From the NCBI RefSeq assembly GCF_042697365.1, contig NZ_CP137604.1: a stretch of 64,000 nucleotides of DNA. One strand, given 5' to 3'. The position numbers and the translations under genes are program-made. The DNA is from Brucella pseudintermedia (GTDB lineage Bacteria; Pseudomonadota; Alphaproteobacteria; Rhizobiales; Rhizobiaceae). The notes under the pieces are model-generated. The model searched no databases, was not told the DNA's origin, and saw nothing but the letters and a program-made list of their open reading frames with translations. Positions 7,791-17,337 of this stretch are shown here, piece after piece (within the stretch, counting starts at the first letter, position 1; every line of letters starts with the position of its first letter).

Positions 7791-8642
7791 ATGGAAGCGC
7801 CTTTTCCGCCTTTTGAGCCAAACGGCCGCGTGGATTCATCGCGCGGCCCGAAGCTGTCGCAGATACCTCTGCGTATTGTCGTTCCCAATGTCATAACGGT
7901 TCTCGCCATCTGTGCCGGTCTGACCGGTATTCGTCTGGCCTTTGAAAACCGTTTCGAGCTTGCCGTCGTGATGGTGCTCGTCGCAGCCTTTCTGGACGGC
8001 ATTGACGGGCGTGTCGCGCGCATGATGAAGGGATCGTCGAAGTTCGGCGCACAGATGGATTCACTTGCCGATATCGTCAATTTCGGCGTTGCGCCAGCCT
8101 TGGTGCTCTATGCCTTCATGCTTGATCAGGCACGCTCTTTCGGCTGGATCGCGGCCCTTCTCTACGCCATTGCCTGCTGCCTGCGGCTGGCGCGTTTCAA
8201 TGTCATGCTGGAAGACCCGAACCGTCCGGCATGGCAAAGCAATTATTTTATCGGCGTGCCTGCGCCCGCCGGTGCGATGCTCGTCCTGCTGCCGGTCTAT
8301 CTTGGCTTTCTCGGACTGACACCGACACGCGCCCTTGCTTTCGGTGTCGCGGTCTATACCGTGGCCATTGCGTTCCTGCTGGTAAGCCGCCTGCCGGTTT
8401 ATAATGGCAAATCGGCAGGCAGCCTTGTCCGGCGCGATATCGTCATGCCGCTGATCCTGTTCGTGGTAGTTTACGTCGCGTTCCTGATGAGCTTCACCTG
8501 GCAGACATTGAGCATCACGGCGCTCGCCTATCTTGCGTTTCTTCCGTTCAGTCTGGCCGCCTGGAACCGGCGCGAAGCCGCCGACCGCAAGTTTGAGGAA
8601 AAGGCCAGCACCGAAGAGGATGTGCCGTCACACGACAAGTGA
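7791..8642 (+). CDS. pssA: CDP-diacylglycerol--serine O-phosphatidyltransferase
   Basis: The 283-residue integral membrane enzyme carries the CDP-alcohol phosphatidyltransferase signature: DGIDGRVARMMKGSSKFG with the following D-x3-D in QMDSLAD (about residues 68-95). About eight hydrophobic segments follow the active site. It makes phosphatidylserine from CDP-diacylglycerol and serine, feeding Psd just upstream. The start at 7791 is the ATG right after the psd stop; the open frame extends upstream into psd but has no sensible start there. Its 3' end overlaps the convergent P-loop gene by 15 bases. Confidence 0.94.
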   Translation: MEAPFPPFEPNGRVDSSRGPKLSQIPLRIVVPNVITVLAICAGLTGIRLAFENRFELAVVMVLVAAFLDGIDGRVARMMKGSSKFGAQMDSLADIVNFGVAPALVLYAFMLDQARSFGWIAALLYAIACCLRLARFNVMLEDPNRPAWQSNYFIGVPAPAGAMLVLLPVYLGFLGLTPTRALAFGVAVYTVAIAFLLVSRLPVYNGKSAGSLVRRDIVMPLILFVVVYVAFLMSFTWQTLSITALAYLAFLPFSLAAWNRREAADRKFEEKASTEEDVPSHDK

Positions 8643-9185
8643 TGGCAAGGCCTGCTTGATAAAATCGACGCGCTCCTGGACCGACACTTTCGGCAGGAGC
8701 GCGATTTCATATCCGAGCCGCCTATAGGTTTTGTCCATCGCATCGAAAGTGCGTTCGGCTTCCTCGAAATCCTGCTTGCGCTCTGCATCCTGCCCGAAGA
8801 TTTCCGCCCATGGCGGCGCCAGGAACACGGTTCTGTTATATCTGACCTGCCGGGCAGCTTCTTCCATATACCGTGGAACCGGCAGGTCGCACAGCATCAA
8901 ATAGCCGATCACGTCGGGAACACCGCGGTCGAAAAAAACCGTACCGGGCTGTTGTTCCGCCATTGCGTGCGAGCGCATCTCCCAGCAAAGCATTAACTCG
9001 GCAAAAAGTGTGCGATCCTTCCAGGGCAAGGCATTGCCGCCGATAGCGACCTGATCCTGAATAATGGCGCGTCCGGCTTCAACGGTACGGGCGAAACCGT
9101 CCTTTTCAAGGGCATCGATCAGCGTGCTTTTGCCTGATCCCGGTCCGCCGCTGATGACGATGAAACGCTCGTAATCCTTAGTCAT
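8628..9185 (-). CDS. P-loop NTPase of the AAA_28 type, possible small-molecule kinase
   Basis: The 185-residue protein starts with a P-loop (VISGGPGSGKSTLIDAL, residues 8-24). An FFDRGVPDV segment near 85 resembles the catalytic region of nucleotide and small-molecule kinases, and FLAPPWAEIFGQDAERK near 120 resembles a lid. The C-terminal half is helical. AAA_28 proteins are widespread in proteobacteria and their substrates are mostly unknown; I cannot assign one. The start at 9185 is set by GGAGGACCT immediately upstream; an in-frame start eleven codons earlier lacks such a site. The stop codon lies inside the end of pssA on the opposite strand. Confidence 0.72.
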   Translation of the reverse strand: MTKDYERFIVISGGPGSGKSTLIDALEKDGFARTVEAGRAIIQDQVAIGGNALPWKDRTLFAELMLCWEMRSHAMAEQQPGTVFFDRGVPDVIGYLMLCDLPVPRYMEEAARQVRYNRTVFLAPPWAEIFGQDAERKQDFEEAERTFDAMDKTYRRLGYEIALLPKVSVQERVDFIKQALPSLVV

Positions 9186-9316
9186 AGGTCCTCCAATAGG
9201 AAAGGGGACGCGCACCAAACTGGCAGCACGTGAGGAAGGAGTCTGAGAGGGGAGAATGTCCGCTGAAAAATGAGCCGTCAGGCGGCAAGAGGCGGAAGAT
9301 AGTTCAATAAATAGAA

Positions 9317-9342
9317 CCGGCCTTGCATATAGGCAAGGCCGG
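9317..9342 (-). terminator. Intrinsic terminator of the SDR gene
   Basis: A perfect 10-base stem CCGGCCTTGC / GCAAGGCCGG has a six-base loop. On the minus strand it is followed by TTCTATTTATTG. It lies eleven bases past the stop of the SDR gene. Confidence 0.85.
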
Positions 9343-9352
9343 AAGAAAGAAA

Positions 9353-10093
9353 TCAGCTCGGCAAATGATAGTCGAGGAAGCGGTCTTGCCGGACGTCGAA
9401 AAGCTTGCCGCTGACTTCGAGTTTTGGATCAGCAAGCTTGACGATCTTTTCCGCGACGGACTGCGGCGTCGGCAGTGTTTCCGGATCTTCGCCCGGCATC
9501 GCTTGAGCGCGCATTGCCGTGCGCGTCGCGCCCGGATTGACCGAGTTGATCTTGAGCTTCATCTGTTTCGTTTCTTCGGCCCAACTGCGAGCCATGACTT
9601 CGACAGCAGCTTTCGAGGCAGCATAAGGTCCCCAGAACGCGCGGCAGGTATGCGCCACACCGGAAGAGAGCAGAATGGCACGCCCTGCATCGGAAGCGCG
9701 CAGCAGCGGATCGGTAGAACGGATAAGGCGCCAGACGCTCGTGACGTTGACGTTCATGACTTTCTCGAAGGTCTTGGCTTCGACATGGCCGATGGGCGAT
9801 ATCGTGCCGAGAACACCCGCATTGGCGACCATGATATCGAGCTTGCCCCAGCGCTCATGAATAGAACCACCGAGGCGATCGATCGCTTCCATGTCGGTAA
9901 TGTCGAGGGGTACCAGCGTTGCGCTGCCGCCGAGTTTGCGAATGTCGTCGTCCAGCTCTTCAAGCCCGCCGACCGTGCGCGCAACGGCGATCACATGCGC
10001 GCCGCGTTTTGCCAGTTCAAGCGAAAGAAAATAGCCGATACCGCGCGATGCGCCTGTTACCAGTGCAATGCGGCCCGTAAGGTCGATGCTCAT
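9353..10093 (-). CDS. SDR-family NAD(P)-dependent oxidoreductase
   Basis: The 246-residue protein has the classical short-chain dehydrogenase features: cofactor loop TGASRGIGYFLSLELA near residue 13, NAG near 89, catalytic Ser in ILLSSGVAH near 140, and YAASK near 155. The substrate cannot be read from the sequence. The ATG at 10093 is not preceded by a strong ribosome site. The gene follows purF on the same strand but a terminator lies between them, so it probably has its own promoter. A second SDR, FabG, is encoded at 21162. Confidence 0.85.
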   Translation of the reverse strand: MSIDLTGRIALVTGASRGIGYFLSLELAKRGAHVIAVARTVGGLEELDDDIRKLGGSATLVPLDITDMEAIDRLGGSIHERWGKLDIMVANAGVLGTISPIGHVEAKTFEKVMNVNVTSVWRLIRSTDPLLRASDAGRAILLSSGVAHTCRAFWGPYAASKAAVEVMARSWAEETKQMKLKINSVNPGATRTAMRAQAMPGEDPETLPTPQSVAEKIVKLADPKLEVSGKLFDVRQDRFLDYHLPS

Positions 10094-10125
10094 CTAGTCC
10101 CCATATGTCATTCAAACACAAGAAA

Positions 10126-10148
10126 CAGGCGGCCTTTTGGGCCGCCTG
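10126..10148 (-). terminator. Intrinsic terminator of purF
   Basis: Stem CAGGCGGCC / GGCCGCCTG (9 base pairs, perfect) with a five-base loop, followed on the minus strand by TTTCTTGTGTTTG. It sits 19 bases past the purF stop. Confidence 0.85.
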
Positions 10149-10166
10149 CGTGAAAGGATTGGGCGA

Positions 10167-11657
10167 TCAGCCGTTGCTGGCAAGCAGTGACAGCGTGTGC
10201 ACGTTGCTCTCGCCTTCCTGATCGAGAAGACGGGTAGGATATTCGCCCGTGAAGTAGTGATCGGTAAAAGCTGGCGCTTTCGGATCACGCGGCTTTCCTC
10301 CGACTGCCTTGTAAAGCCCATCGATGGAAAGGAAGGCCAGAGAATCCGCGCCGATATAGCGGCACATGGATTCCAGGTCTTCATGCTGGTTTGCCAGCAG
10401 CTTATCGGCATGGGGGGTGTCGATACCGTAGAAATCCGGGTGGTAAATCATGGGACTTGCCACGCGAATATGCACTTCCTTTGCACCTGCATCGCGGATC
10501 ATTTGCACGATCTTGACGGAAGTGGTGCCCCGCACGATGGAATCGTCCACCAGCACCACGCGCTTGCCTTCGATCATGGCACGATTGGCCGAATGCTTCA
10601 GCTTGACGCCAAGCGCGCGAATTTGCTGCGTCGGCTCGATGAAGGTGCGGCCCACATAATGGTTGCGGATGATGCCATATTCGAACGGAATGCCGCTTGC
10701 CTGCGCGAAACCAAGAGCGGCAGGCGTGCCGCCATCGGGCACCGGCACAACCACGTCGGCTTCGATACCGGCTTCCTTGGCAAGCTCCATACCCATGTTC
10801 TTGCGCGCGACATAAACGCTGCGACCGCCGACGACGGAGTCAGGGCGGGCGAAATAGACATATTCAAACAGGCAGAGCCGTTCTGGCTGCGGATTTTCAG
10901 CCTTGATGGATTCGGTGGTGATGGAGCCGTCTTTCTGGATCTCGCAGATAACGACTTCGCCGTTTTCGACATCGCGAATATATTTCGCTCCAATAATGTC
11001 GAGGGCGCAGGTTTCCGAGCAGAAGATTGGTTTTCCGTCCAGTTCGCCCATGACAAGCGGGCGGATGCCGATGGGATCGCGGGCGGCGATCAGCTTGGTG
11101 CGGGTCAGCGCCAGCATGGCGTAGCCGCCTTCGACCTGCCGGATTGCATCGACGAAACGGTCGGAGGAGGACGAATGGCGCGAGCGTGCGATCATATGCA
11201 GCACGACTTCGGTGTCGGATGTCGCCTGAAAGATCGCGCCGGAAGCGATCAACTGCTTGCGGAGTGTGAGGCCATTGGTGAAGTTGCCGTTGTGGGCAAT
11301 GGCGATGCCGCCGACTTCCAGTTCCGCGAACAAGGGCTGTACGTTTCGCAGGATCGTCTCGCCGGTGGTGGAATAGCGCACATGGCCGATGGCGCGGTCG
11401 CCCGGCAGGCGGTTCAGCGTCGCCGCATCGGTGAAATGGTCACCGACGAGGCCCATATGACGTTCGGAATGAAAACGGCGGTTGTGATAGGAAACGATGC
11501 CGGCGGCTTCCTGTCCGCGATGTTGAAGGGCATGAAGGCCCAATGCAGTCAACGCGGCTGCGTCCTCATGGCCAAGAATGCCAAATACGCCGCACTCTTC
11601 ATGCAGGGTGTCTTCATCCAGCATAAAGGAGGCATTTTCAGAAGAATGGCTGGTCAT
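10167..11657 (-). CDS. purF: Amidophosphoribosyltransferase
   Basis: The 496-residue enzyme commits PRPP to purine synthesis. The N-terminal nucleophile domain begins CGVFGILG (Cys near residue 22, normally exposed by propeptide cleavage) and contains ALQHRGQEAAGI and IGHVRYSTTG. The phosphoribosyltransferase half carries the PRPP loop VVLVDDSIVRGTTS near 360. Cysteines that could hold an iron-sulfur cluster, as in the Bacillus-type enzyme, are present in the C-terminal half (for example ESMCRYIGADSL). The ATG at 11657 is preferred over an upstream TTG. It lies downstream of cvpA, a linkage seen in many proteobacteria. Confidence 0.95.
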   Translation of the reverse strand: MTSHSSENASFMLDEDTLHEECGVFGILGHEDAAALTALGLHALQHRGQEAAGIVSYHNRRFHSERHMGLVGDHFTDAATLNRLPGDRAIGHVRYSTTGETILRNVQPLFAELEVGGIAIAHNGNFTNGLTLRKQLIASGAIFQATSDTEVVLHMIARSRHSSSSDRFVDAIRQVEGGYAMLALTRTKLIAARDPIGIRPLVMGELDGKPIFCSETCALDIIGAKYIRDVENGEVVICEIQKDGSITTESIKAENPQPERLCLFEYVYFARPDSVVGGRSVYVARKNMGMELAKEAGIEADVVVPVPDGGTPAALGFAQASGIPFEYGIIRNHYVGRTFIEPTQQIRALGVKLKHSANRAMIEGKRVVLVDDSIVRGTTSVKIVQMIRDAGAKEVHIRVASPMIYHPDFYGIDTPHADKLLANQHEDLESMCRYIGADSLAFLSIDGLYKAVGGKPRDPKAPAFTDHYFTGEYPTRLLDQEGESNVHTLSLLASNG

Positions 11658-11883
11658 TGCCGCAAGGCCTTTCGATTGCAGAGGCAACTAAAGCGCCTCT
11701 CTATCACAAGATGGCTCTTTGTTAAAAGCGAAGAGTTCGCCGCTGCGTCGATATAGTCTCATCCGCATCAGTATCTCATGTTACAGGCGAATAATCTCGC
11801 AAATTCCCGCCTGAAATATGATCGCGAAACTGAAATGACAATGTTTGAGCGTCAACTTGGCTATTTTGCTTCCAGAATCAGAA

Positions 11884-11908
11884 AAGCCGCCAGCATGGCT
11901 GACGGCTT
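11884..11908 (-). terminator. Intrinsic terminator of cvpA
   Basis: An 11-base stem with one G-U-type mismatch (AAGCCGCCAGC / GCTGACGGCTT) and a three-base loop, followed on the minus strand by TTTTCTGATTC. It lies just past the cvpA stop. Confidence 0.75.
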
Positions 11909-11927
11909 CCCGATAATCGAAAACGGC

Positions 11928-12503
11928 TTATTGCTGTGCGGGCGTATCGTCCGGAACCGGCGCTTCTTCCTGTTCGCCCGAAGCGGGAGCATTCTGCTGC
12001 GGCTTGAACCTGTCAATCATCTGGTCGGGATTGGCTGGAAGAAGATCAATCAACTGCTGGCCAAAGGAATCGAGCATCGGCTTGGATTTGGCATTGGTTA
12101 CCCATGCTGGCTGGTTGGTTGGGACAAGCCAGTTGAAGAACAGCATGGCAACGACAACGAGAAGCACGCCGCGCACGCCACCGAACAGGAAGCCTAGTGT
12201 GCGGTCGAGCGCGCCAATACGGCTGTCGATGATGAAATCGGCGATCTTCATGGTGATCAGCGACACGACAATAAGCACGACCAGGAAAACCGCGCCAGCG
12301 GCGGCGATCTTCGCGATGGTTTCGTTGTTGATGTAAGGCTGCACGAAAGGCAGAACCGGTTGGTAGAAAAGATAGGCAGCAGCGGCCGCTGCCGCCCACG
12401 ATACCAGCGACAGCACTTCGCGGGAGAACCCGCGAACCATCGCCAGAACGGCTGAAACCAGCGTTATTCCGAGTAGAATTCCATCAAGCATGGTTATCGG
12501 CAT
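11928..12503 (-). CDS. cvpA: CvpA-family inner membrane protein
   Basis: The 191-residue protein has four hydrophobic helices (about residues 5-25, 35-52, 65-85 and 105-125) with the family pattern GILLGITLVSAVLAMVRGF at the start and GFLFGGVRGVLLV near 108. The C-terminus is Pro/Glu-rich and probably cytoplasmic or periplasmic. CvpA proteins are needed for colicin V production in E. coli and for envelope stress tolerance elsewhere; their biochemical role is unknown. It is encoded between radA and purF, on the same strand, with its own terminator. Confidence 0.87.
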   Translation of the reverse strand: MPITMLDGILLGITLVSAVLAMVRGFSREVLSLVSWAAAAAAAYLFYQPVLPFVQPYINNETIAKIAAAGAVFLVVLIVVSLITMKIADFIIDSRIGALDRTLGFLFGGVRGVLLVVVAMLFFNWLVPTNQPAWVTNAKSKPMLDSFGQQLIDLLPANPDQMIDRFKPQQNAPASGEQEEAPVPDDTPAQQ

Positions 12504-12616
12504 TCTGGCCTGTCCTCAGTTATTATGCGCAACTTGTTCCACGCGCAGGGCAGTCAAAGATGCTGGAGTTTATCACCGGAAGGTTGACAGATTCTTCCAG
12601 TCATAAAACTCCAGAT

Positions 12617-14011
12617 TTATTGCTTCTTTCCGGAGCCTGAAGCCGCGATACGCGCCACCAGATCGGGCAAAGCCGAAGTTTCCATGAGGCGGAAGCTGCG
12701 ATCTTTCCAGAGTTCGCCGCTGCCGCCGGGCACTTCTGCCTGCCGGAAGCCGAGTTTCTCCGCTTCCTTAAGCCTCTGTACCGCATGCGTTACCGCGCGA
12801 ACAGCACCGGAAAGGCTGATTTCGCCGAAATAAACACAATCTGGCGGAAGGGCAATACCGGCCATGGATGAAACCAGTGCGGCAGCCACAGCTATATCCG
12901 CAGCAGGCTCGCTGATACGATAACCGCCTGCAACATTCAGGTAGACATCGTGCTGGCCGAAACGAACGCCGCAATGCGATTCGAGAACGGCGAGGATCAT
13001 GGCAAGACGCCCGCCATCCCAGCCGACCACCGCGCGACGCGGCGTGCCGAGCGAGGAGGGCGCGACAAGGGCCTGAATTTCCACCAGCACCGGGCGCGTG
13101 CCCTCCATACCGGCGAAGACGGCGGCGCCGGGAGCCTTGGCATTGCGCTCACCGAGAAAAAGCTCAGACGGGTTTGAAACCTCGCGCAAGCCGCCGTCCG
13201 ACATTTCGAAAACGCCGATTTCGTCGGTCGGGCCGAAGCGGTTCTTCACCGTTCGTAGAATGCGGTAATGGTGGCCGCCTTCGCCCTCGAAATAGAGAAC
13301 GCCGTCAACCATGTGCTCAACCACGCGGGGACCGGCAATCTGGCCCTCCTTGGTCACGTGGCCGACCAGCACAACCGCTGCGCCCGTCTGCTTGGCATAG
13401 CGGATCAGCGCTTGCGCCGACGAGCGCACCTGCGTGACCGTGCCGGGCGCGGAGTCTGCCATGTCGGTCCACAGCGTCTGGATCGAATCGATGATCACCA
13501 GATCCGGGCGTTTGCCGTCTGAAATGGTGGCGATTATGTCTTCGACATTGGTTTCGGCGGCGAGCTCCACTGCCGACGATGCAACGCCGAGACGCTGCGC
13601 GCGCAGGCGAATCTGTGCGACGGCTTCTTCGCCTGAAACATAGACAATGCGATGTCCGCGATTGGCGAGCGCCGCCGCTGCCTGTGTCAAAAGCGTGGAT
13701 TTGCCGATACCGGGATCGCCGCCGATCAGAAGCGCGGAACCACGCACGAAACCGCCGCCGGTAACGCGGTCAAGCTCGCTGATGCCGGAAATGATGCGCG
13801 GCGCATCCTCTATGTCGCCGGAGAGCGAGGTGAGGGCGACGGCGCGTCCCTTGCGCTTGGACAGCATGGCGCCGGGCCCGGAGCCGATGCCGCTATTGGT
13901 GCCTTCCTCGACGAGCGTGTTCCACTCGCCGCAGGAGTCGCACTTGCCTGCCCAGCGCGAATGGACCGCGCCGCAATTCTGGCAAATGAATTGAACGCGC
14001 GCCTTGGCCAT
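12617..14011 (-). CDS. radA: DNA repair ATPase RadA
   Basis: The 464-residue protein has the N-terminal zinc finger (CQNCG then CDSCG, residues 10-29), a RecA-like core with Walker A GGDPGIGKSTL near 97 and the RadA-specific VKNRFGPTDEIGVFEM near 255, and a C-terminal Lon-protease-like domain (from about 310). RadA drives branch migration during recombinational repair. The ATG at 14011 is used; a TTG one codon upstream adds nothing. dnaB is 27 bases upstream on the same strand, so the two genes are probably co-transcribed. Confidence 0.95.
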   Translation of the reverse strand: MAKARVQFICQNCGAVHSRWAGKCDSCGEWNTLVEEGTNSGIGSGPGAMLSKRKGRAVALTSLSGDIEDAPRIISGISELDRVTGGGFVRGSALLIGGDPGIGKSTLLTQAAAALANRGHRIVYVSGEEAVAQIRLRAQRLGVASSAVELAAETNVEDIIATISDGKRPDLVIIDSIQTLWTDMADSAPGTVTQVRSSAQALIRYAKQTGAAVVLVGHVTKEGQIAGPRVVEHMVDGVLYFEGEGGHHYRILRTVKNRFGPTDEIGVFEMSDGGLREVSNPSELFLGERNAKAPGAAVFAGMEGTRPVLVEIQALVAPSSLGTPRRAVVGWDGGRLAMILAVLESHCGVRFGQHDVYLNVAGGYRISEPAADIAVAAALVSSMAGIALPPDCVYFGEISLSGAVRAVTHAVQRLKEAEKLGFRQAEVPGGSGELWKDRSFRLMETSALPDLVARIAASGSGKKQ

Positions 14012-14038
14012 CAAACGCGCTCCATCGCGAATGTAAGT

Positions 14039-15544
14039 TTATTCATACTGTTCCGGGAGATAAGAACCCTCGGCCAAGTCTGCAAATCGCGTGAACTCGG
14101 ACTGGAAAGCGAGCTTGACCGTGCCGGTTGGCCCGTGACGCTGCTTGGCGATAATGACGTCGGCAGTGCCACGCACTTTTTCAAAGTGCTGCTTCCATTC
14201 TTCATATTTCGGGTCAAACTCGTCGCGCGGCTCGAGATTCTTGACGTAATATTCCTCGCGGAACACGAACAGAACCACGTCGGCGTCCTGTTCGATGGAG
14301 CCCGATTCACGAAGGTCGGAAAGCTGCGGGCGCTTGTCGTCGCGGCTTTCCACCTGACGAGAGAGCTGTGAAAGGGCAATGATCGGAACGTTCAGTTCCT
14401 TGCCAAGCGCCTTGAGGCCGGTGGTGATTTCGGTGATTTCCTGCACGCGGTTCTGCGCGGAAGCTTTCGACGAGCCGGTCATCAGCTGCACATAGTCGAT
14501 CACCAGAACGTCGAGACCGCGCTGGCGCTTGAGGCGACGCGCGCGTGCTGCAAGCTGGGCAATCGAGATGCCGCCGGTCTGGTCGATATAGAGCGGAATT
14601 TTCTGCATCACCTGCGAACACGCGACGAGCTTTTCAAAGTCGGTCTCGGTGATGTCGCCGCGGCGGATTTTCGAGGAGGAAACTTCCGTCTGCTCGGAAA
14701 TGATACGGGTGGCGAGCTGTTCCGCCGACATTTCGAGCGAAAAGAACCCGACGACGCCACCATTCACGGCTTTCATCGAACCATCAGCCTGCTGTTCGCC
14801 TGCATAGGCGTTGGCGATGTTGAACGCGATATTGGTGGCAAGCGAGGTCTTGCCCATGCCGGGACGGCCGGCAAGGATGATCAAGTCGGAAGGCTGCAAG
14901 CCGCCCATCTTCGCGTCGAGCGAATGGATGCCGGTCGAAATGCCGGAAAGATGGCCATCGCGCATGAAAGCGGCGTTGGCCATATCTACGGCGGTTGTCA
15001 CCGCGTCCTTGAAGGGCAGGAAGCCGCCGTCATACCGACCCGTTTCCGCCAGTTCGAACAGGCGGCGTTCGGCGTCCTCGATCTGTTCCTGCGGCGCCAT
15101 GTCGACAGGCGCATCATAGGCAACATTCACCATATCTTCGCCAATGCCGATCAGCGCGCGGCGCGTCGCCAGATCGTAAATGGCGCGGCCATAATCTTCT
15201 GCGTTGATGATGGTAACGGCTTCGGTTGCGAGGCGCGTCACATACTGGAAGATGGTGAGATCGCCGACCTTGCCTTCGGTAGGCAGGAAGGTCTTCATCG
15301 TCACGGGGTTGGCCATCTTGCCGACGCGGATAAGATCGGTCGTGATCTCATAAATACGCCGGTGCAGCGGCTCGAAGAAATGGGTGGGCTTGAGGAAGTC
15401 CGATACCCGGTAAAACGCATCGTTATTGATCAGAATGGCGCCGAGCAGCGCCTGTTCCGCTTCAATATTGTGGGGTGCTTCACGATAGAGCGCGTCTTTT
15501 TGCTCCCGCGCGTCATCGAGTTTGCGTACCGCCGCTTCCGCCAT
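14039..15544 (-). CDS. dnaB: Replicative DNA helicase DnaB
   Basis: The 501-residue helicase has the N-terminal DnaB domain (EAEQALLGAILINNDAFYRV near residue 28), a linker, and the C-terminal RecA-like motor with Walker A AGRPGMGKTSLA near 225, FFSLEMSAEQLATR near 268, the Walker B strand VLVIDYVQLM near 345 and IIALSQLSRQVE near 388. It unwinds DNA at the replication fork. Gene order dnaB-radA downstream of rplI/rpsF is the normal rhizobial one. No intein is present. Confidence 0.96.
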   Translation of the reverse strand: MAEAAVRKLDDAREQKDALYREAPHNIEAEQALLGAILINNDAFYRVSDFLKPTHFFEPLHRRIYEITTDLIRVGKMANPVTMKTFLPTEGKVGDLTIFQYVTRLATEAVTIINAEDYGRAIYDLATRRALIGIGEDMVNVAYDAPVDMAPQEQIEDAERRLFELAETGRYDGGFLPFKDAVTTAVDMANAAFMRDGHLSGISTGIHSLDAKMGGLQPSDLIILAGRPGMGKTSLATNIAFNIANAYAGEQQADGSMKAVNGGVVGFFSLEMSAEQLATRIISEQTEVSSSKIRRGDITETDFEKLVACSQVMQKIPLYIDQTGGISIAQLAARARRLKRQRGLDVLVIDYVQLMTGSSKASAQNRVQEITEITTGLKALGKELNVPIIALSQLSRQVESRDDKRPQLSDLRESGSIEQDADVVLFVFREEYYVKNLEPRDEFDPKYEEWKQHFEKVRGTADVIIAKQRHGPTGTVKLAFQSEFTRFADLAEGSYLPEQYE

Positions 15545-15730
15545 GATTCCAATTCCTGTCCCTGATGCAACCAGCTAACCCTCAGGCGATGCCAAACGCA
15601 ACGACGCTTCGGGTGATTCCTGCTGGAAGAGACAAGCTATACCATGATTCACACTGATCCACAGTTGGGATCGTCATTCGGTCAGCCCGCTATTGACGCG
15701 GACTGACCTATCGAATCGGCGGAATTAAAT

Positions 15731-17011
15731 TCAGGCGTTCATGCTTTTCCTGACGGCCCGCACCTCGCTATTGGCCCCTTTGGGGGCACTGTCGAGGCGT
15801 TTGAGGCGCTTCTCCTCGGCCTCGATATAGTTGCGGGTCAGCGGAACGGATTCCTGTTTGTGAGCGATCTGAATGTGGAACACCATCATGTTCTGCCAGC
15901 GGAACGCGCTCTCCGATGCAGCAAGATAAAATTCCCACATGCGGCAGAAGCGCTCGTCATAAAGCGCCTTTGCCTTGTCGCGATTGGCCATGAATGCCTC
16001 TCGCCACGCCTTCAGCGTTTCCGCGTAATGCAGCCGGAGGATTTCAATGTCAGTGACATAAAGCCCGGCCTTCTCGATATGCGGCAGAACCTCTGAAAGC
16101 GCCGGAATATAACCGCCGGGGAAGATGTATTTGCGGATGAACGGATTGGTGGCTCCCGGCCCATCGGCACGTCCGATGGCGTGCAGCAGAAAGACGCCAT
16201 CTGGCTTCATCAGCCGCGCCACATGCTGAAAATATTCGGCGAAATGGCCGACACCGACATGCTCGAACATGCCGACCGAAACAAGCCTGTCAAACTTGTC
16301 GTTGATATTGCGATAATCGGTCAGCTCGAATTTCGCACTGTCGGCCAGTCCCTCATCCTTCGCGCGCTGGTTGGCGATAGCGTGCTGCTCTTCGGACAAG
16401 GTTACGCCCGTGACATTGGCCTTGAGATGGCGGGCGAGATAAAGCCCCATGCCGCCCCAGCCGCAGCCGATATCGAGCACCTTGTCGCCTTCCTTTACCA
16501 GCATCTTGGCGGCGATATGGCGTTTCTTGGCAAGCTGCGCCTCGGCAAGTGTGGCATTTGGCGGATCGAAATAGGCGCAGGAATACTGTTTGTCGGGATC
16601 GAGAAACAGGTCGTACAGCTCGCCCGAGAGGTCGTAATGACTTTTGATATTGCTCGATGAACGCGAAATAGTGTTCATCTGCTGGAAGCGGCGGAAGAGC
16701 ACGCGCAGTTTCCCGGCGGCCTTCATCCACGGCTCGGTTGCCGCCGTCGGTCCGGTATTTTCAAACACCACCTGAAGCAGCGTATAGATATCGCCTTCCA
16801 GAAAGTCGATCTCGCCATCCATGAAGCATTCGGCAAGCTTTAATTCCGGGTCGAGCGCAACGGCCCGCTCGGCATGCCGGGTCTTGAACTGAACATGAAC
16901 CGGCGCGCCGGTCCTGTCGCCATACTGAAATCGCGACCCCTCGGAATCGGTGACAATCAGGTCACCGGTTTTAATCATATGCGAAAGAACAGTACGCAAC
17001 ATTCCATACAT
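15731..17011 (-). CDS. cfa: Cyclopropane-fatty-acyl-phospholipid synthase
   Basis: The protein (426 residues from 17011) has an N-terminal lipid-binding domain and a SAM-dependent methyltransferase domain with VLDIGCGWGGMGLYLAR near residue 175, a YFDPP segment near 140 and GMFEHVGVGHF near 248, all typical of Cfa. It adds a methylene group across double bonds of membrane phospholipid acyl chains, giving lactobacillic-type acids common in Brucella and rhizobia. The start is set by GAGGAG nine bases upstream of the ATG at 17011; ATG at 17020 is an alternative. It sits alone between the L9 operon and dnaB. Confidence 0.9.
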   Translation of the reverse strand: MYGMLRTVLSHMIKTGDLIVTDSEGSRFQYGDRTGAPVHVQFKTRHAERAVALDPELKLAECFMDGEIDFLEGDIYTLLQVVFENTGPTAATEPWMKAAGKLRVLFRRFQQMNTISRSSSNIKSHYDLSGELYDLFLDPDKQYSCAYFDPPNATLAEAQLAKKRHIAAKMLVKEGDKVLDIGCGWGGMGLYLARHLKANVTGVTLSEEQHAIANQRAKDEGLADSAKFELTDYRNINDKFDRLVSVGMFEHVGVGHFAEYFQHVARLMKPDGVFLLHAIGRADGPGATNPFIRKYIFPGGYIPALSEVLPHIEKAGLYVTDIEILRLHYAETLKAWREAFMANRDKAKALYDERFCRMWEFYLAASESAFRWQNMMVFHIQIAHKQESVPLTRNYIEAEEKRLKRLDSAPKGANSEVRAVRKSMNA

Positions 17012-17240
17012 CGGCCCCATCTCCTCTCCAGGATGAAGCGAGTGCACGTCCATGCGTTTGCATGGCAGGCGGCGGTGCATGGTATCAGAGCCGCTCTGTC
17101 ATCAGATTTCAGGCAATATCCCAATCGGTCAATCGGCCTAGGGAGTCGTGCCCAAGCAACGCAGACGTTTCCGTCGGCACCCTCTACAATCCAATACTAA
17201 TGAACAGAATAGGGAGTTTTATCGATCTGAAAAGAGAAAA

Positions 17241-17263
17241 TGCCCGGCGAAGGCCGCCGGGCA
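17241..17263 (-). terminator. Intrinsic terminator of the rpsF-rpsR-DUF2232-rplI operon
   Basis: A perfect 9-base stem TGCCCGGCG / CGCCGGGCA with a five-base loop, followed on the minus strand by TTTTCTCTTTTC. It lies 75 bases past the rplI stop. The rest of the 326-base gap between cfa and rplI (17012-17337) shows no gene or other clear structure. Confidence 0.85.
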
Positions 17264-17337
17264 CGATCATATAAAGTTTACCACGATGGGAATGAACGCC
17301 GGTTGGCCGGGCATTCCCGTGGATAATAGGTGGCTAA

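Noticed and set aside
15681..15709. Hairpin GGTCAG...CTGACC after cfa as an intrinsic terminator
   Set aside because: Imperfect stem and no T-run on the minus strand after it; left out of the features.
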